Shown: positions 43,383 through 51,877 of the stretch, in pieces
How the letters are laid out: the number at the start of each line of letters is the position of its first letter
How positions within the stretch are numbered: the first letter of the stretch is position 1
NCBI RefSeq assembly: GCF_900105335.1
Contig: NZ_LT629770.1
Span: forward strand, 2,356,001-2,420,000
Source of the DNA: Microbacterium paraoxydans
GTDB lineage: Bacteria; Actinomycetota; Actinomycetes; Actinomycetales; Microbacteriaceae
DNA length: 64,000 bases
Direction: 5' to 3'
The notes under the pieces: generated by a model
Seen by the model: only the letters and a program-made list of their open reading frames with translations
Databases searched by the model: none
What the model was told of the DNA's origin: nothing
Program-made: the position numbers and the translations under genes

Positions 43383-44147
43383 ATGGCGACCATCGACCTG
43401 AACTCGGACCTCGGCGAGAACGTCCCCGACCGGATCGTCAGCGACGACGCGAGCATGCTCGAGATCGTCACGAGTGCGAACGTGTCGTGCGGGTTCCACG
43501 CGGGCAGCCCGGAGGGGATCCGCGAGACCCTGGCCGCGGCCGTCGCCGGCGGCGTCGTGATCGGCGCCCACCCCGGGTACCGCGACTACGAGAACTTCGG
43601 GCGCACGAAGGTCGACATCGACTCGGCCACGCTGCAGGCGCACGTGGAGTACCAGCTCGGTGCTCTCCTCGGGCTCACCGCGGCGGTCGGCGGGCGGGTC
43701 TCCTACGTCAAGCCGCACGGGGCGCTCTACAACACCATCGCCCGCGACGAGCGGCAGTCGAAGGACGTCGTGGCGGCCATCAAGGCGGTCGACCCCTCGC
43801 TTGTGCTGCTCGGTCTCGCCGGCGGAGTGGTGCTCGACGTCGCCGAGCGGGCCGGACTCGCGGTCGCCGCGGAGGCCTTCGCGGATCGCGCGTACCAGCC
43901 GGACGGTCAGCTCGTCTCGCGCACCGAGGAGGGGGCCGTGCTGCACGACCCCACCGCGGTGGCCGAGCGGATGGTGCGCCTGGCCGCGGACGGCGTGATC
44001 CGGGCGATCGACGGCACCGACGTGGCCGTGTCCGCGCAGTCGATCTGCGTGCACGGCGACAGCCCCGGCTCGGTCGCGATGGCCGCGGAGACGAAGCGCC
44101 TGCTGCAGGCGGAGGGCATCACCATCGCCCCGTTCGCCGGAGTCTGA
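43383..44147 (+). CDS. pxpA: 5-oxoprolinase subunit A (LamB/YcsF family)
   Basis: 254 residues. [56 protein letters not shown] and [12 protein letters not shown] are the conserved LamB/YcsF blocks with the His/Asp residues of the active site. PxpA with PxpB and PxpC makes the ATP-dependent 5-oxoprolinase that opens 5-oxoproline to glutamate. Only 1 base separates it from the DUF1445 gene. Confidence 0.95.
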   Translation: MATIDLNSDLGENVPDRIVSDDASMLEIVTSANVSCGFHAGSPEGIRETLAAAVAGGVVIGAHPGYRDYENFGRTKVDIDSATLQAHVEYQLGALLGLTAAVGGRVSYVKPHGALYNTIARDERQSKDVVAAIKAVDPSLVLLGLAGGVVLDVAERAGLAVAAEAFADRAYQPDGQLVSRTEEGAVLHDPTAVAERMVRLAADGVIRAIDGTDVAVSAQSICVHGDSPGSVAMAAETKRLLQAEGITIAPFAGV

Positions 44148-44148
44148 C

Positions 44149-44949
44149 ATGGCCGTGCTCGCGACTCCCGCACAGCTCGCCGACGCCCGGGCCGCCCGTG
44201 TGGCGCACCGGGCCGGCCACTCCGCGCCGACCAGCGGCGTCGCCCCGGGGCTGACCCAGGCGAACCTCATCGCGGTGCCCGCGGACTGGGCCTTCGAGAC
44301 CCTCCTCTACGCGCAGCGCAACCCGAAGCCCTGCCCCGTCCTCGAGGTGATCGAGCAGGGGGAGGTGGAGTCGCGGCTCGCGCCGGGCAGCGACATCCGC
44401 ACCGATATCGGGCGGTACCGCATCTGGCGGGACGGCGCGCTCGTGGAGGAGGTGTCCGACGCGACGGCGGCGTGGGACGAGCATCCCGACCTCGTCGCCT
44501 TCCTCATCGGCTGCAGCTTCACGTTCGAGACGGGTCTCGTCGAGGCCGGGATCCCGATCCGTCATCAGGAGCTCGGGCGCAACGTGCCGATGTACCGCAC
44601 GGCGGTGGACTGCACCCCGGCCGGACGGCTGCGCGGCGAGATGGTGGTCTCGATGCGACCGATCCCCGCGGACCGCGTGGCCGATGCCGTGCAGATCTCC
44701 GGGCGCACCCCGGCGGTGCACGGTGCGCCCGTGCACATCGGCGACCCGGCGTCGCTCGGTATCGCCGATGTGATGGCGCCGGACTTCGGGGACGCCCCCG
44801 AGATCCGCCCCGGCGAGATCCCCGTGTTCTGGGCGTGCGGCGTGACCCCGCAGGCGGCGATCATGGCGTCGAAGCCGCCGTTCGCGGTCACCCACGCCCC
44901 GGGCTACATGTTCGTCACCGATGTGCCGGATGCGGAGTACCGGGTCTGA
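44149..44949 (+). CDS. DUF1445 / D-glutamate cyclase-like hydro-lyase (YcsI family)
   Basis: 266 residues. [40 protein letters not shown] with [14 protein letters not shown], and [20 protein letters not shown] define the DUF1445 family. A mammalian member is D-glutamate cyclase, which interconverts D-glutamate and 5-oxo-D-proline. In this operon it could feed D-glutamate into the 5-oxoproline route. Its TGA overlaps the pxpBC ATG (TGATG). Confidence 0.92.
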   Translation: MAVLATPAQLADARAARVAHRAGHSAPTSGVAPGLTQANLIAVPADWAFETLLYAQRNPKPCPVLEVIEQGEVESRLAPGSDIRTDIGRYRIWRDGALVEEVSDATAAWDEHPDLVAFLIGCSFTFETGLVEAGIPIRHQELGRNVPMYRTAVDCTPAGRLRGEMVVSMRPIPADRVADAVQISGRTPAVHGAPVHIGDPASLGIADVMAPDFGDAPEIRPGEIPVFWACGVTPQAAIMASKPPFAVTHAPGYMFVTDVPDAEYRV

Positions 44950-46499
44950 TGCGCATCCTCACGGCCTCCGACAGCGCGCTGCTCGTCGAGGCGGACGACC
45001 TCGAGCAGGCCATGCGGCTGAACCTCGCATGGAGCGACGTGCCCGGCGTGCTCGAGCGCATCCCCGGCGCCCGCACGGTGCTCGTGCGCTTCGATCCGCA
45101 CCGCACCTCGGCCGCCGCGCTGGCCGAGGTGCTCGCCGCGACCGAGGTCGACGCCGCAGCGCTGCCCGATGCGGGCGAGGTCACCATCCCGGTCCGCTAC
45201 GACGGGGAGGATCTGGACGAGGCGGCCGCGCTCCTCGACGTCTCGGCGGAGGAGCTGGTGGCCCGTCACCTCGCCGCCGACTGGCGGGTGGCCTTCTCCG
45301 GCTTCGCTCCCGGCTTCGGCTATGCCGTGAGCGGCGACCCCCTCTTCGACGTGCCGCGGCGGTCGTCGCCCCGCACCCGGGTGCCCGCCGGCTCCGTCGC
45401 GCTCGCCGGGGCGTTCAGCGGCGTGTATCCGCGGGAGAGCCCCGGCGGCTGGCAGCTCATCGGCCGGACCGCCCTGGAGATGTGGGACATCGACCGGGAC
45501 CCGCCGGCGCTGCTCGCGCCGGGTCGCCGCGTGCGCTTCGTGCGTGCGGAGCGGGAGTCGGTCGCGGCGTCGCCGGCATCGGCCGCCGCGACGCGCATCG
45601 ACCGCCGTGAGGACGGTCCGGCGGTCGAGGTCGTGCGACCGTCGCTGCAGCTCCTCGTGCAGGACGCAGGTCGCCCCGGCTTCGCGGCGCTGGGCGTCTC
45701 GGCCTCCGGCGTCGCCGATCGCGTCGCGATGCATGCGGCGAACCGGGCGGTGGGGAACGTGCCTGCCGCAGCCGTGCTGGAGAGCGTCGGCGGGGCCGTG
45801 CTGCGCTTCCACGGCGCGGGTGTGGCCGCCGTCACCGGGGCCACGGGCACGCTCACGCTCACCGACGCCGACGGCACGAAGCGCACGCTTCTCCCCGGCG
45901 TGCCGTTCGCGACCGTCGACGGCGACGAGCTCACGCTGGGGCACCCGGAGCGCGGACTCCGGTCCGTGATCGCCGTCCGCGGCGGTCTCGCTCCGGCCGC
46001 GGCGCTCGACAGCCGCGCGACCGACACGCTCGCCGGACTGGGCCCGGCGCCGCTGACCGCGGGCGATCTCCTTCCGATCGGGGCTGCCGCGGTGGCCGCC
46101 GTCGAGCCGGACCCGGTGCCGCGCCCCCTTCCCGCAGCCGGGGAGCTGGTCGCGCTGGAGATCACGCTCGGCCCGCGCGACGACTGGTTCACGGCCGCCG
46201 GCATCGACGCGCTCACCGCGCAGGAGTGGACGGTCACGCCGCGCTCCGACCGTGTGGGCATCCGCCTGCACGGCGACGTGCCCCTGGAACGCGAGGTCGG
46301 TGGTGAGCTGCCGAGCGAAGGCGCCGTGACCGGGGCTATCCAGGTGCCGCCGGACGGCCAGCCCGTGCTCTTCCTCCCCGATCATCCGCTCACCGGCGGC
46401 TACCCCATCATCGGTGCTCTCACCGATCGCAGCCTCGATCTCGCCGCCCAGCTTCCGCCGGGCGTGCGGGTGCGTTTCACCGTCAAGGAGACCTCATGA
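44949..46499 (+). CDS. pxpB: 5-oxoprolinase subunits B and C fused (PxpB-PxpC; AHS1-AHS2 carboxyltransferase domain)
   Basis: 516 residues. Residues 1-200 are PxpB/KipI (AHS1): SGFAPGFGYAVSGDPLFDVP, RVPAGSVALAGAFSGVYPRE and PGGWQLIGRTALEMWD. Residues from about 225 are PxpC/KipA (AHS2): LLVQDAGRPGFAALGVSASG, SLRSVIAVRGGLA-type text and LPSEGAVTGAIQVPPDGQPV with LTGGYPIIGALT. The two subunits are separate genes in many bacteria; here they are one protein. The same two domains form the carboxyltransferase of urea carboxylase, which matters because the next gene is a biotin carboxylase. Confidence 0.94.
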   Translation: MRILTASDSALLVEADDLEQAMRLNLAWSDVPGVLERIPGARTVLVRFDPHRTSAAALAEVLAATEVDAAALPDAGEVTIPVRYDGEDLDEAAALLDVSAEELVARHLAADWRVAFSGFAPGFGYAVSGDPLFDVPRRSSPRTRVPAGSVALAGAFSGVYPRESPGGWQLIGRTALEMWDIDRDPPALLAPGRRVRFVRAERESVAASPASAAATRIDRREDGPAVEVVRPSLQLLVQDAGRPGFAALGVSASGVADRVAMHAANRAVGNVPAAAVLESVGGAVLRFHGAGVAAVTGATGTLTLTDADGTKRTLLPGVPFATVDGDELTLGHPERGLRSVIAVRGGLAPAAALDSRATDTLAGLGPAPLTAGDLLPIGAAAVAAVEPDPVPRPLPAAGELVALEITLGPRDDWFTAAGIDALTAQEWTVTPRSDRVGIRLHGDVPLEREVGGELPSEGAVTGAIQVPPDGQPVLFLPDHPLTGGYPIIGALTDRSLDLAAQLPPGVRVRFTVKETS

Positions 46500-48211
46500 C
46501 CACTGTGCTGATCGCCAACCGCGGCGAGATCGCGGTCCGCGTGATCCGTGCGTGCGCCGAGGCCGGCTACACGTCGGTCGCCGTCTACGCCGATCAGGAC
46601 GCGGATGCCCTGCACGTGCGGCTCGCGGACGAGGCGATCGGCCTGGGCGGCGACACCGCGGCGACGACATACCTGTCCATCGAGGCGCTGATCGACGCGG
46701 CTCGCCGCAGCGGCGCCGACGCCGTGCACCCCGGCTACGGCTTCCTGTCCGAGAGCGCCGCCTTCGCGCGGGCCGTCGAGGACGCCGGACTCGTCTGGAT
46801 CGGGCCCTCCCCGGAGAGCATCGACGCGCTCGGCGACAAGATGACCGCGCGCCGGATCGCGCAGCGCGTCGGGGCTCCGCTCGCCGCGGGCACGGATCAG
46901 CCGCTGTCCGGACCGCAGGAGGCGGTGGCGTTCGCCGAGGAGCACGGTCTGCCCATCGCGATCAAGGCCGCGTTCGGCGGCGGAGGTCGCGGGCTCAAGG
47001 TCGTCCGCGAGCTGTCGGAGGTCGCCGACGCGTTCGACGCGGCCACCCGCGAGGCGACCGCCGCGTTCGGCCGCGGGGAGTGCTTCGTGGAGCGCTTCCT
47101 GGAGAGCCCGCGGCACATCGAGGTGCAGGTGCTCGGCGACGGGCGCGGCGGCGTGGTCGTCGTGGGCGACCGCGACTGCTCGATGCAGCGCCGCAACCAG
47201 AAGCTCATCGAGGAGGCTCCTGCGCCCGGTCTCACGGAGGCGCAGCGGACGGCGTTCCACGACGCGGCGCGCGCGATCTGCGCCGAGGTGCAGTACCGCG
47301 GCGCCGGCACGGTCGAATTCCTCCTCGCCGCGGACGGCACGATCTCCTTCCTCGAGGTGAACACCCGGTTGCAGGTGGAGCACCCCGTGACCGAGGAGGT
47401 GACCGGGACCGACCTCGTCCGCGAGCAGTTCCGTATCGCGTTCGGCGAGGGGCCGTCGTTCACCGAGACCCCGGCGCCGACCGGGCACGCGTTCGAGTTC
47501 CGCATCAACGCCGAAGACCCCGGCCGCGGGTTCCTGCCCAGCCCCGGACGGGTGGACGGTCTGCGCATCCCCGGTGGACCCGGCGTGCGGTGGGACAGCG
47601 GCATCGAGGCCGGAGACACCGTGCAGCCCGCGTTCGACTCGATGATCGCGAAGCTCATCGTGCACGCGGACACCCGGGACGCGGCTCTCGTCCGTGCGCG
47701 TCGGGCGCTGCGGGAGCTCGCGGTCGAGGGTCCGGCGACCGTGATCCCGTTCGACCTCCGCGCCATCGACGACCCCGCGTTCGCGACCGCGACCTTCGCC
47801 GTGCACACCCAGTGGATCGAGACCGTGCTGCTCCCGGCCCTGGAGGCGCAGCCTCGGCCCGCGGTCGCTCCGGTGTCCGGACTGCAGCGGTTCCCGGTGG
47901 AGATCGACGGCCGCCGCGTGATGCTCGGTCTGCCCGCGGAGCTGCTGGCGGGCATCGGTCGTCCGGCGGGAGAGGTCGCGGCCCCCGTGTCCTCGGCGGA
48001 TCCCTCCGAGCTGCGGGTCCCCGCGCCGGGCACGCTCGTCCGCTGGCTCGTCGACGACGGGGCCGAGGTGGCCGAGGGAGACCCGGTGGCCGTGCTCGAC
48101 GCGATGAAGATGGAGACCACGGTCACCGCGCACCGCGCCGGCACGCTCACCCCGCGCGCCGACACCGGCGCGACCCTCGCCGCCGACGCCCTCCTCGCCA
48201 CGATCGCCTGA
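46496..48211 (+). CDS. Biotin carboxylase-BCCP fusion (AccC-AccB type) in the 5-oxoproline operon
   Basis: 571 residues. Biotin carboxylase N-domain (VLIANRGEIAVRVIRACAEA), ATP-grasp (IKAAFGGGGRGLKVVRELSE, then MQRRNQKLIEEAPAP and EVNTRLQVEHPVTEEVTG) and C-domain occupy residues 1-445. A biotinyl domain ends the protein, with K538 in LDAMKMETTVT as the biotinylation site. Its ATG overlaps the pxpBC stop. No separate acyl-CoA carboxyltransferase gene is present; the only carboxyltransferase-like partner is PxpBC. A urea-carboxylase-like assembly with PxpBC is therefore possible. The alternative is a general BC subunit that only happens to lie here. Confidence 0.93.
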   Translation: MTTVLIANRGEIAVRVIRACAEAGYTSVAVYADQDADALHVRLADEAIGLGGDTAATTYLSIEALIDAARRSGADAVHPGYGFLSESAAFARAVEDAGLVWIGPSPESIDALGDKMTARRIAQRVGAPLAAGTDQPLSGPQEAVAFAEEHGLPIAIKAAFGGGGRGLKVVRELSEVADAFDAATREATAAFGRGECFVERFLESPRHIEVQVLGDGRGGVVVVGDRDCSMQRRNQKLIEEAPAPGLTEAQRTAFHDAARAICAEVQYRGAGTVEFLLAADGTISFLEVNTRLQVEHPVTEEVTGTDLVREQFRIAFGEGPSFTETPAPTGHAFEFRINAEDPGRGFLPSPGRVDGLRIPGGPGVRWDSGIEAGDTVQPAFDSMIAKLIVHADTRDAALVRARRALRELAVEGPATVIPFDLRAIDDPAFATATFAVHTQWIETVLLPALEAQPRPAVAPVSGLQRFPVEIDGRRVMLGLPAELLAGIGRPAGEVAAPVSSADPSELRVPAPGTLVRWLVDDGAEVAEGDPVAVLDAMKMETTVTAHRAGTLTPRADTGATLAADALLATIA

Positions 48212-48233
48212 CCCCGCCCCGGTCACCCTCCGC

Positions 48234-48725
48234 GTGCGGAGTGCAAAAACACCCCTCCCGCACCCCTCAGACGCCCCTTTCCGATCCCGCACGCTTTGAT
48301 CCCGCCAGCGCCCCCCGCGTGAGAGTGCGAATACGGTCCTCCCGCCCGCCGGGCACGCCCGTTTTCGATCCCGCGCGCTCCGACGCGGGGGACGTCCCCC
48401 GCGTGCGAGTGCGAATAGGCCCCTCCCGCCCGCCGGGGGCGCCCCTTTTCGACCCTGCACCGTAGGGGCCGGACCCGCGGACACCGCGTGGGCCGGGACG
48501 TTCCTGTCTGGAGAGTGCGAAAGTGCACCTTCCGGAGACCCGGAAGGCCCCATTTCGATCCCGCACGCGACGCGGCGACCAAGGCCCGTGCGAGCGCGAA
48601 AACGCCCCCTCGTCGTGAGAAGAAGGGGCGTTTTCCGTTACGGCTCCACCCCGCAAACCCGCGCGAGTGCGAAAACGGGCCTCCGCGGGGTGCGGGAGGG
48701 GCAAAAACCGTCCCGCATGTGAGCG
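48234..48725. repeat. Array of six degenerate GTGCGAAAA palindromes in a 514-bp convergent gap
   Basis: Units of about 60 bp start near 48234, 48319, 48403, 48510, 48588 and 48662. Most begin GAGTGCGAAAA or GTGCGAATA, have a GC-rich inner stem that differs from unit to unit, and end TTTTCGATCCCGCAC. The fifth has a perfect AACGCCCC/GGGGCGTT stem. Spacing varies from 74 to 106 bp, so it is not a strict tandem repeat. The gap holds no credible gene. It separates the biotin carboxylase gene from the convergent uracil permease gene. Confidence 0.8.
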
Positions 48726-50081
48726 TTACGCGGGGTCGCCGCCGAGGGGGCCGACGGGCTCGAGAGGCTTCGGGTCGTCGGCACCCGTCTTGCGCGCGCG
48801 GGCGATGAGGTTGCCCAGGTGATAGATCAGCAGCGCCGCGACCGTCCCGAGCACGATCCCGCCGAAGGCGAAGTCGCCGAGCTGCATCGTGAACCCGGCG
48901 ATGCCGATCACGAGCGAGACCGCTGCGGTGTACTGGTTGACCGGACGCGAGAAGTCGACCCGGCTGTCGACCCAGATCTTGATGCCGATGATGCCGATGA
49001 GGCCGTAGAGCGCCGTCGTCGCACCGCCGAGCACGCCCGCGGGGATCGAGTTGAACACCTCGCCGACCTTGGGGGAGAACGCGAGGAGGACCGCGAACAG
49101 ACCCGCCACCCAGTACACGGCGGTGGAGTACACGCGGGTCGCGGCCATGACACCGATGTTCTCGCCGTAGGTCGTGGTGCCCGAGCCGCCGAATCCACCG
49201 GCGATGGTCGTGGCGACACCGTCGGCGATGAGGGCGCGACCGGTGTGGCGGTTGATCGCGGGGTCCTCGGTCATGGTCGCGACGCCGCGCACGTGACCGA
49301 CGTTCTCCGCGATGAGCACGAGCACGACCGGCAGGAACATCGCGATGGTCGACCAGGTGCCTGGCTCGACGAAGTCCGGGAACTGGAAGTGCGGGAGGCC
49401 GATCCACGGGGCGTCCGCGATGAGCTCGGCGGGGGTCTTGTCGCCACGGAGCGGGTTGGGCACCTCGAACGAGCCGTTGAAGGCGGCCCAGATGAAGCCG
49501 ACGGCGACGCCGAGGAAGATCGAGATCCGGCCGAGGAAGCCCCGGAAGAGCACGGCGAAGAGGATGATCGCGACGAGGGTGATCGTGGCGGTCACGGGGT
49601 CGAGCGCGAAGTTGCTCCAGGCGGTGGGGGCGAGGTTGAAGCCGATCAGCGCGACGATGGCACCGGCGACGACCGGGGGCATCAGGGCGTCGACCCAGCG
49701 GAGGCCGACGAACTGCACGACGAGACCGACGACCGCGAGGAGCACGCCCACCGCGACCACGCCCGCGAGGGCGGAGCCGGTGCCGCCCGCCGCGACGGCC
49801 GCGGTGATGGGGGCGATGAAGGCGAACGAGGAGCCGAGGTAGCTCGGCAGCTGGTTCTTCGTGATGAGGAGGAAGAGCAGCGTGCCGATGCCGCTGAAGA
49901 GCAGCGTGGTCGACACCGGGAAGCCGGTGAGCGTCGGCACGAGGAACGTGGCGCCGAACATGGCGACGACGTGCTGGGCGCCGATGGCGATGGTCGCGGG
50001 CCAGGACAGACGTTCCTCGGGGGTGACGACGGCGCCGGGCTCGACGGTGCGGCCGTTTCCGTGCAGCTTCCACAAAGCCAT
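48726..50081 (-). CDS. NCS2-family uracil/xanthine permease (UraA type)
   Basis: 451 residues, about 14 membrane segments. VAMFGATFLVPTLTGFPVST, FAFIAPITAAVA and GGFGGSGTTTYGENIGVMAA with TRVYS are the UraA signatures; the last includes the substrate-binding Glu in the TTYGENIG stretch. The family imports uracil or xanthine with protons. The TTYGEN motif favours uracil. It lies in a purine-gene neighbourhood (purC follows upstream) but with 100 bases between them. Confidence 0.92.
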   Translation of the reverse strand: MALWKLHGNGRTVEPGAVVTPEERLSWPATIAIGAQHVVAMFGATFLVPTLTGFPVSTTLLFSGIGTLLFLLITKNQLPSYLGSSFAFIAPITAAVAAGGTGSALAGVVAVGVLLAVVGLVVQFVGLRWVDALMPPVVAGAIVALIGFNLAPTAWSNFALDPVTATITLVAIILFAVLFRGFLGRISIFLGVAVGFIWAAFNGSFEVPNPLRGDKTPAELIADAPWIGLPHFQFPDFVEPGTWSTIAMFLPVVLVLIAENVGHVRGVATMTEDPAINRHTGRALIADGVATTIAGGFGGSGTTTYGENIGVMAATRVYSTAVYWVAGLFAVLLAFSPKVGEVFNSIPAGVLGGATTALYGLIGIIGIKIWVDSRVDFSRPVNQYTAAVSLVIGIAGFTMQLGDFAFGGIVLGTVAALLIYHLGNLIARARKTGADDPKPLEPVGPLGGDPA

Positions 50082-50181
50082 GCGGGCTCCTCAGGGTTCG
50101 GGATCGGGGGCGGAGTGCTGGAGCAACACTACCGATTCCTGAGTTTTCCCTGTGCGTCCCGCGGCCGCGGGGAGCGCGACG

Positions 50182-51057
50182 TCAGGCGCCGAGGCGGTCG
50201 ATGAGCTCCCGGTACCGGGCGGCCGTCCGGGCCACGACCTCCTCGGGCAGCACGGGGGGCTCGCCCTGCTTGTCCCAGTTCGCCGCGAGCCAGTCGCGCA
50301 CGATCTGCTTGTCGAAGCTCGCCATCCGCTCCGCCGGGGTCGACCCCGTGCGCCAGGCCTCGGCGTCCCAATACCGGGAGGAGTCGCTCGTGAGGACCTC
50401 GTCGGCGAGGCGGAGGATGCCGTCGGCGTCGGTCCCGAACTCGAACTTCGTGTCGGCGAGGATGAGCCCCTTCTCCTCGGCGATGGCCGCGGCACGACGG
50501 TAGATCGCGAGCGAGGCGTCGCGGAGCTCGGCCGCCCGGTCCGCCCCGACGAGCTCGACGACGCGGTCGAACGTGATGTTCTCGTCGTGTTCGCCCATCG
50601 GCGCCTTGTAGGCCGGGGTGAACAGCGGCTCGGGCAGGCGGTCGCCGTTCTGCAGGCCTGCCGGCAGGGCGATGCCGCACACGGTGCCGTGCTCCTGGTA
50701 CTCGGCCCAGCCGGAGCCGGTGATGTACCCGCGCACGACGCACTCGATCGGCAGCATCTCGAGCGACTGGGCGAGCATGGCGCGATCGGCCACCTCCTCC
50801 GGCAGGTCGCCGTCCGTGAGGTGGTTCGGCACGTCGAGCTGGGCGAACCACCAGCGGCTGAGGCGCGTCAGCAGAGCGCCCTTGTCGGTGATGCCGGGGG
50901 AGAGCACGACGTCGAAGGCGCTCACCCGGTCGGACGCGACGACGAGGATGCGGGTGTCGGCCGGGTCCTCCGAGGCGTAGAGGTCGCGGACCTTTCCGGA
51001 GTAGAGGTGTCGCCACCCGGGGATGGCCTGCGCGTTTCCTGCGGACGGTGTGCTCAC
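50182..51057 (-). CDS. purC: SAICAR synthase
   Basis: 291 residues. GWRHLYSGKVRDLYASEDPA contains the ATP-binding GKVRDLY motif; VVRGYITGSGWAEYQEHGTV, LPEPLFTPAYKAPMGEHDEN and DTKFEFG follow in the usual order. It joins aspartate to CAIR in purine synthesis. Its start is divergent from PadR with a GAGACCCC palindrome and the PadR operator between. Confidence 0.96.
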   Translation of the reverse strand: MSTPSAGNAQAIPGWRHLYSGKVRDLYASEDPADTRILVVASDRVSAFDVVLSPGITDKGALLTRLSRWWFAQLDVPNHLTDGDLPEEVADRAMLAQSLEMLPIECVVRGYITGSGWAEYQEHGTVCGIALPAGLQNGDRLPEPLFTPAYKAPMGEHDENITFDRVVELVGADRAAELRDASLAIYRRAAAIAEEKGLILADTKFEFGTDADGILRLADEVLTSDSSRYWDAEAWRTGSTPAERMASFDKQIVRDWLAANWDKQGEPPVLPEEVVARTAARYRELIDRLGA

Positions 51058-51091
51058 CCGCCCATTATCCCGGTGATGCGTCCTCTTCCGC

Positions 51092-51173
51092 GCCGAGACC
51101 CCGCGTTCGCGTCGAGACCCCGGGGTGAGCGCGTCGGGACCCCGGGGTCTCGCCGGAAAACCGGGGTCTCGTC
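51092..51173. repeat. Intergenic nested palindrome, GAGACCCC family (copy D4)
   Basis: CCGAGACCCCG and TCGAGACCCCGG on the left face CCCCGGGGTCTCG and CCGGGGTCTCG on the right. It lies in a divergent gap (purC and padR), upstream of both genes. Confidence 0.88.
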
Positions 51174-51189
51174 GGGGGAGAGGCGGGTG

Positions 51190-51208
51190 TATAGTCCATG
51201 TGGACTAT
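51190..51208 (+). promoter_or_regulatory. PadR operator overlapping the -10 element
   Basis: ATAGTCCATGTGGACTAT (51191-51208) has perfect 8-bp arms ATAGTCCA/TGGACTAT. TATAGT (51190-51195) is a consensus -10 hexamer inside it, so a bound repressor would block the padR-MFS promoter. Confidence 0.8.
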
Positions 51209-51244
51209 CCGACGGGGCGACAGAGCAGCGGACAGGGGAGAGGC

Positions 51245-51877
51245 GTGGGGAAGAGCGGGGATGTGGTGGCGGGACTCACGCCGCTCGGGGTGATGGTGCT
51301 CGCGCTGCTTCGCGAGAGCGACATGCACCCGTACGAGATGGTGCGCCTGCTCCGCGCGCGTCACGACGACCGCCTCATCACCGTCACCAACGGCACGCTC
51401 TACCACACGGTCGCCCGGCTCCAGCGTGCCGGTCTGCTCGACGAGGTCGGCACGGATCGCGAGGGCAACCGACCGGAGCGGACGACCTACACCCTCACCG
51501 ACGCCGGCCGGGAGGCGGTGGTCGCCTGGGTGCGTCGCGCCCTCCCCCGCATCGACCGCGAGACCGACGCCCGCGTCGCGCTCGCCGAGTCGCACAACCT
51601 CGACCGCGACGACGCCGTCGCGCTGCTGCAGGAGCGACGGGAGGCCCTCGTCGCCTCGTACGCGCTGCACCACGACGGCCTCGCCTCCGCCCGCGCCAAG
51701 GGCGTCCCGCCGCAGGTCCTGGTCGAGATCGAACGGCAGGAGGCGCTGCTCGACGCCGAGCTCCGCTGGCTCGACTCCCTCCTCACCCGCCTCGACGGCG
51801 ACGAGCTCCGCTGGGGCCCCGACGCCTTCGACGACACCGACCGCTACCGCGCCCAGCGAAAGGCTGCACAGCAATGA
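51245..51877 (+). CDS. PadR-family regulator of the adjacent MFS exporter
   Basis: 210 residues from a GTG with GGGGAGAGGC ahead. Winged helix VMVLALLRESDMHPYEMVRL, then VTNGTLYHTVARLQRAGLLD and PERTTYTLTDAGREAVVAW, the PadR core with NGTLY. The helical C-terminus fits the Vir_act_alpha_C dimer domain. The MFS gene overlaps its stop (ATGA), and an operator covers the shared promoter, so it should repress both until a drug-like ligand binds. Confidence 0.92.
   Translation: MGKSGDVVAGLTPLGVMVLALLRESDMHPYEMVRLLRARHDDRLITVTNGTLYHTVARLQRAGLLDEVGTDREGNRPERTTYTLTDAGREAVVAWVRRALPRIDRETDARVALAESHNLDRDDAVALLQERREALVASYALHHDGLASARAKGVPPQVLVEIERQEALLDAELRWLDSLLTRLDGDELRWGPDAFDDTDRYRAQRKAAQQ

Noticed and set aside
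48234..48725. CRISPR array
   Set aside because: Repeats are degenerate and palindromic, spacing is irregular, there are no identical direct repeats with unique spacers, and no cas gene is near.
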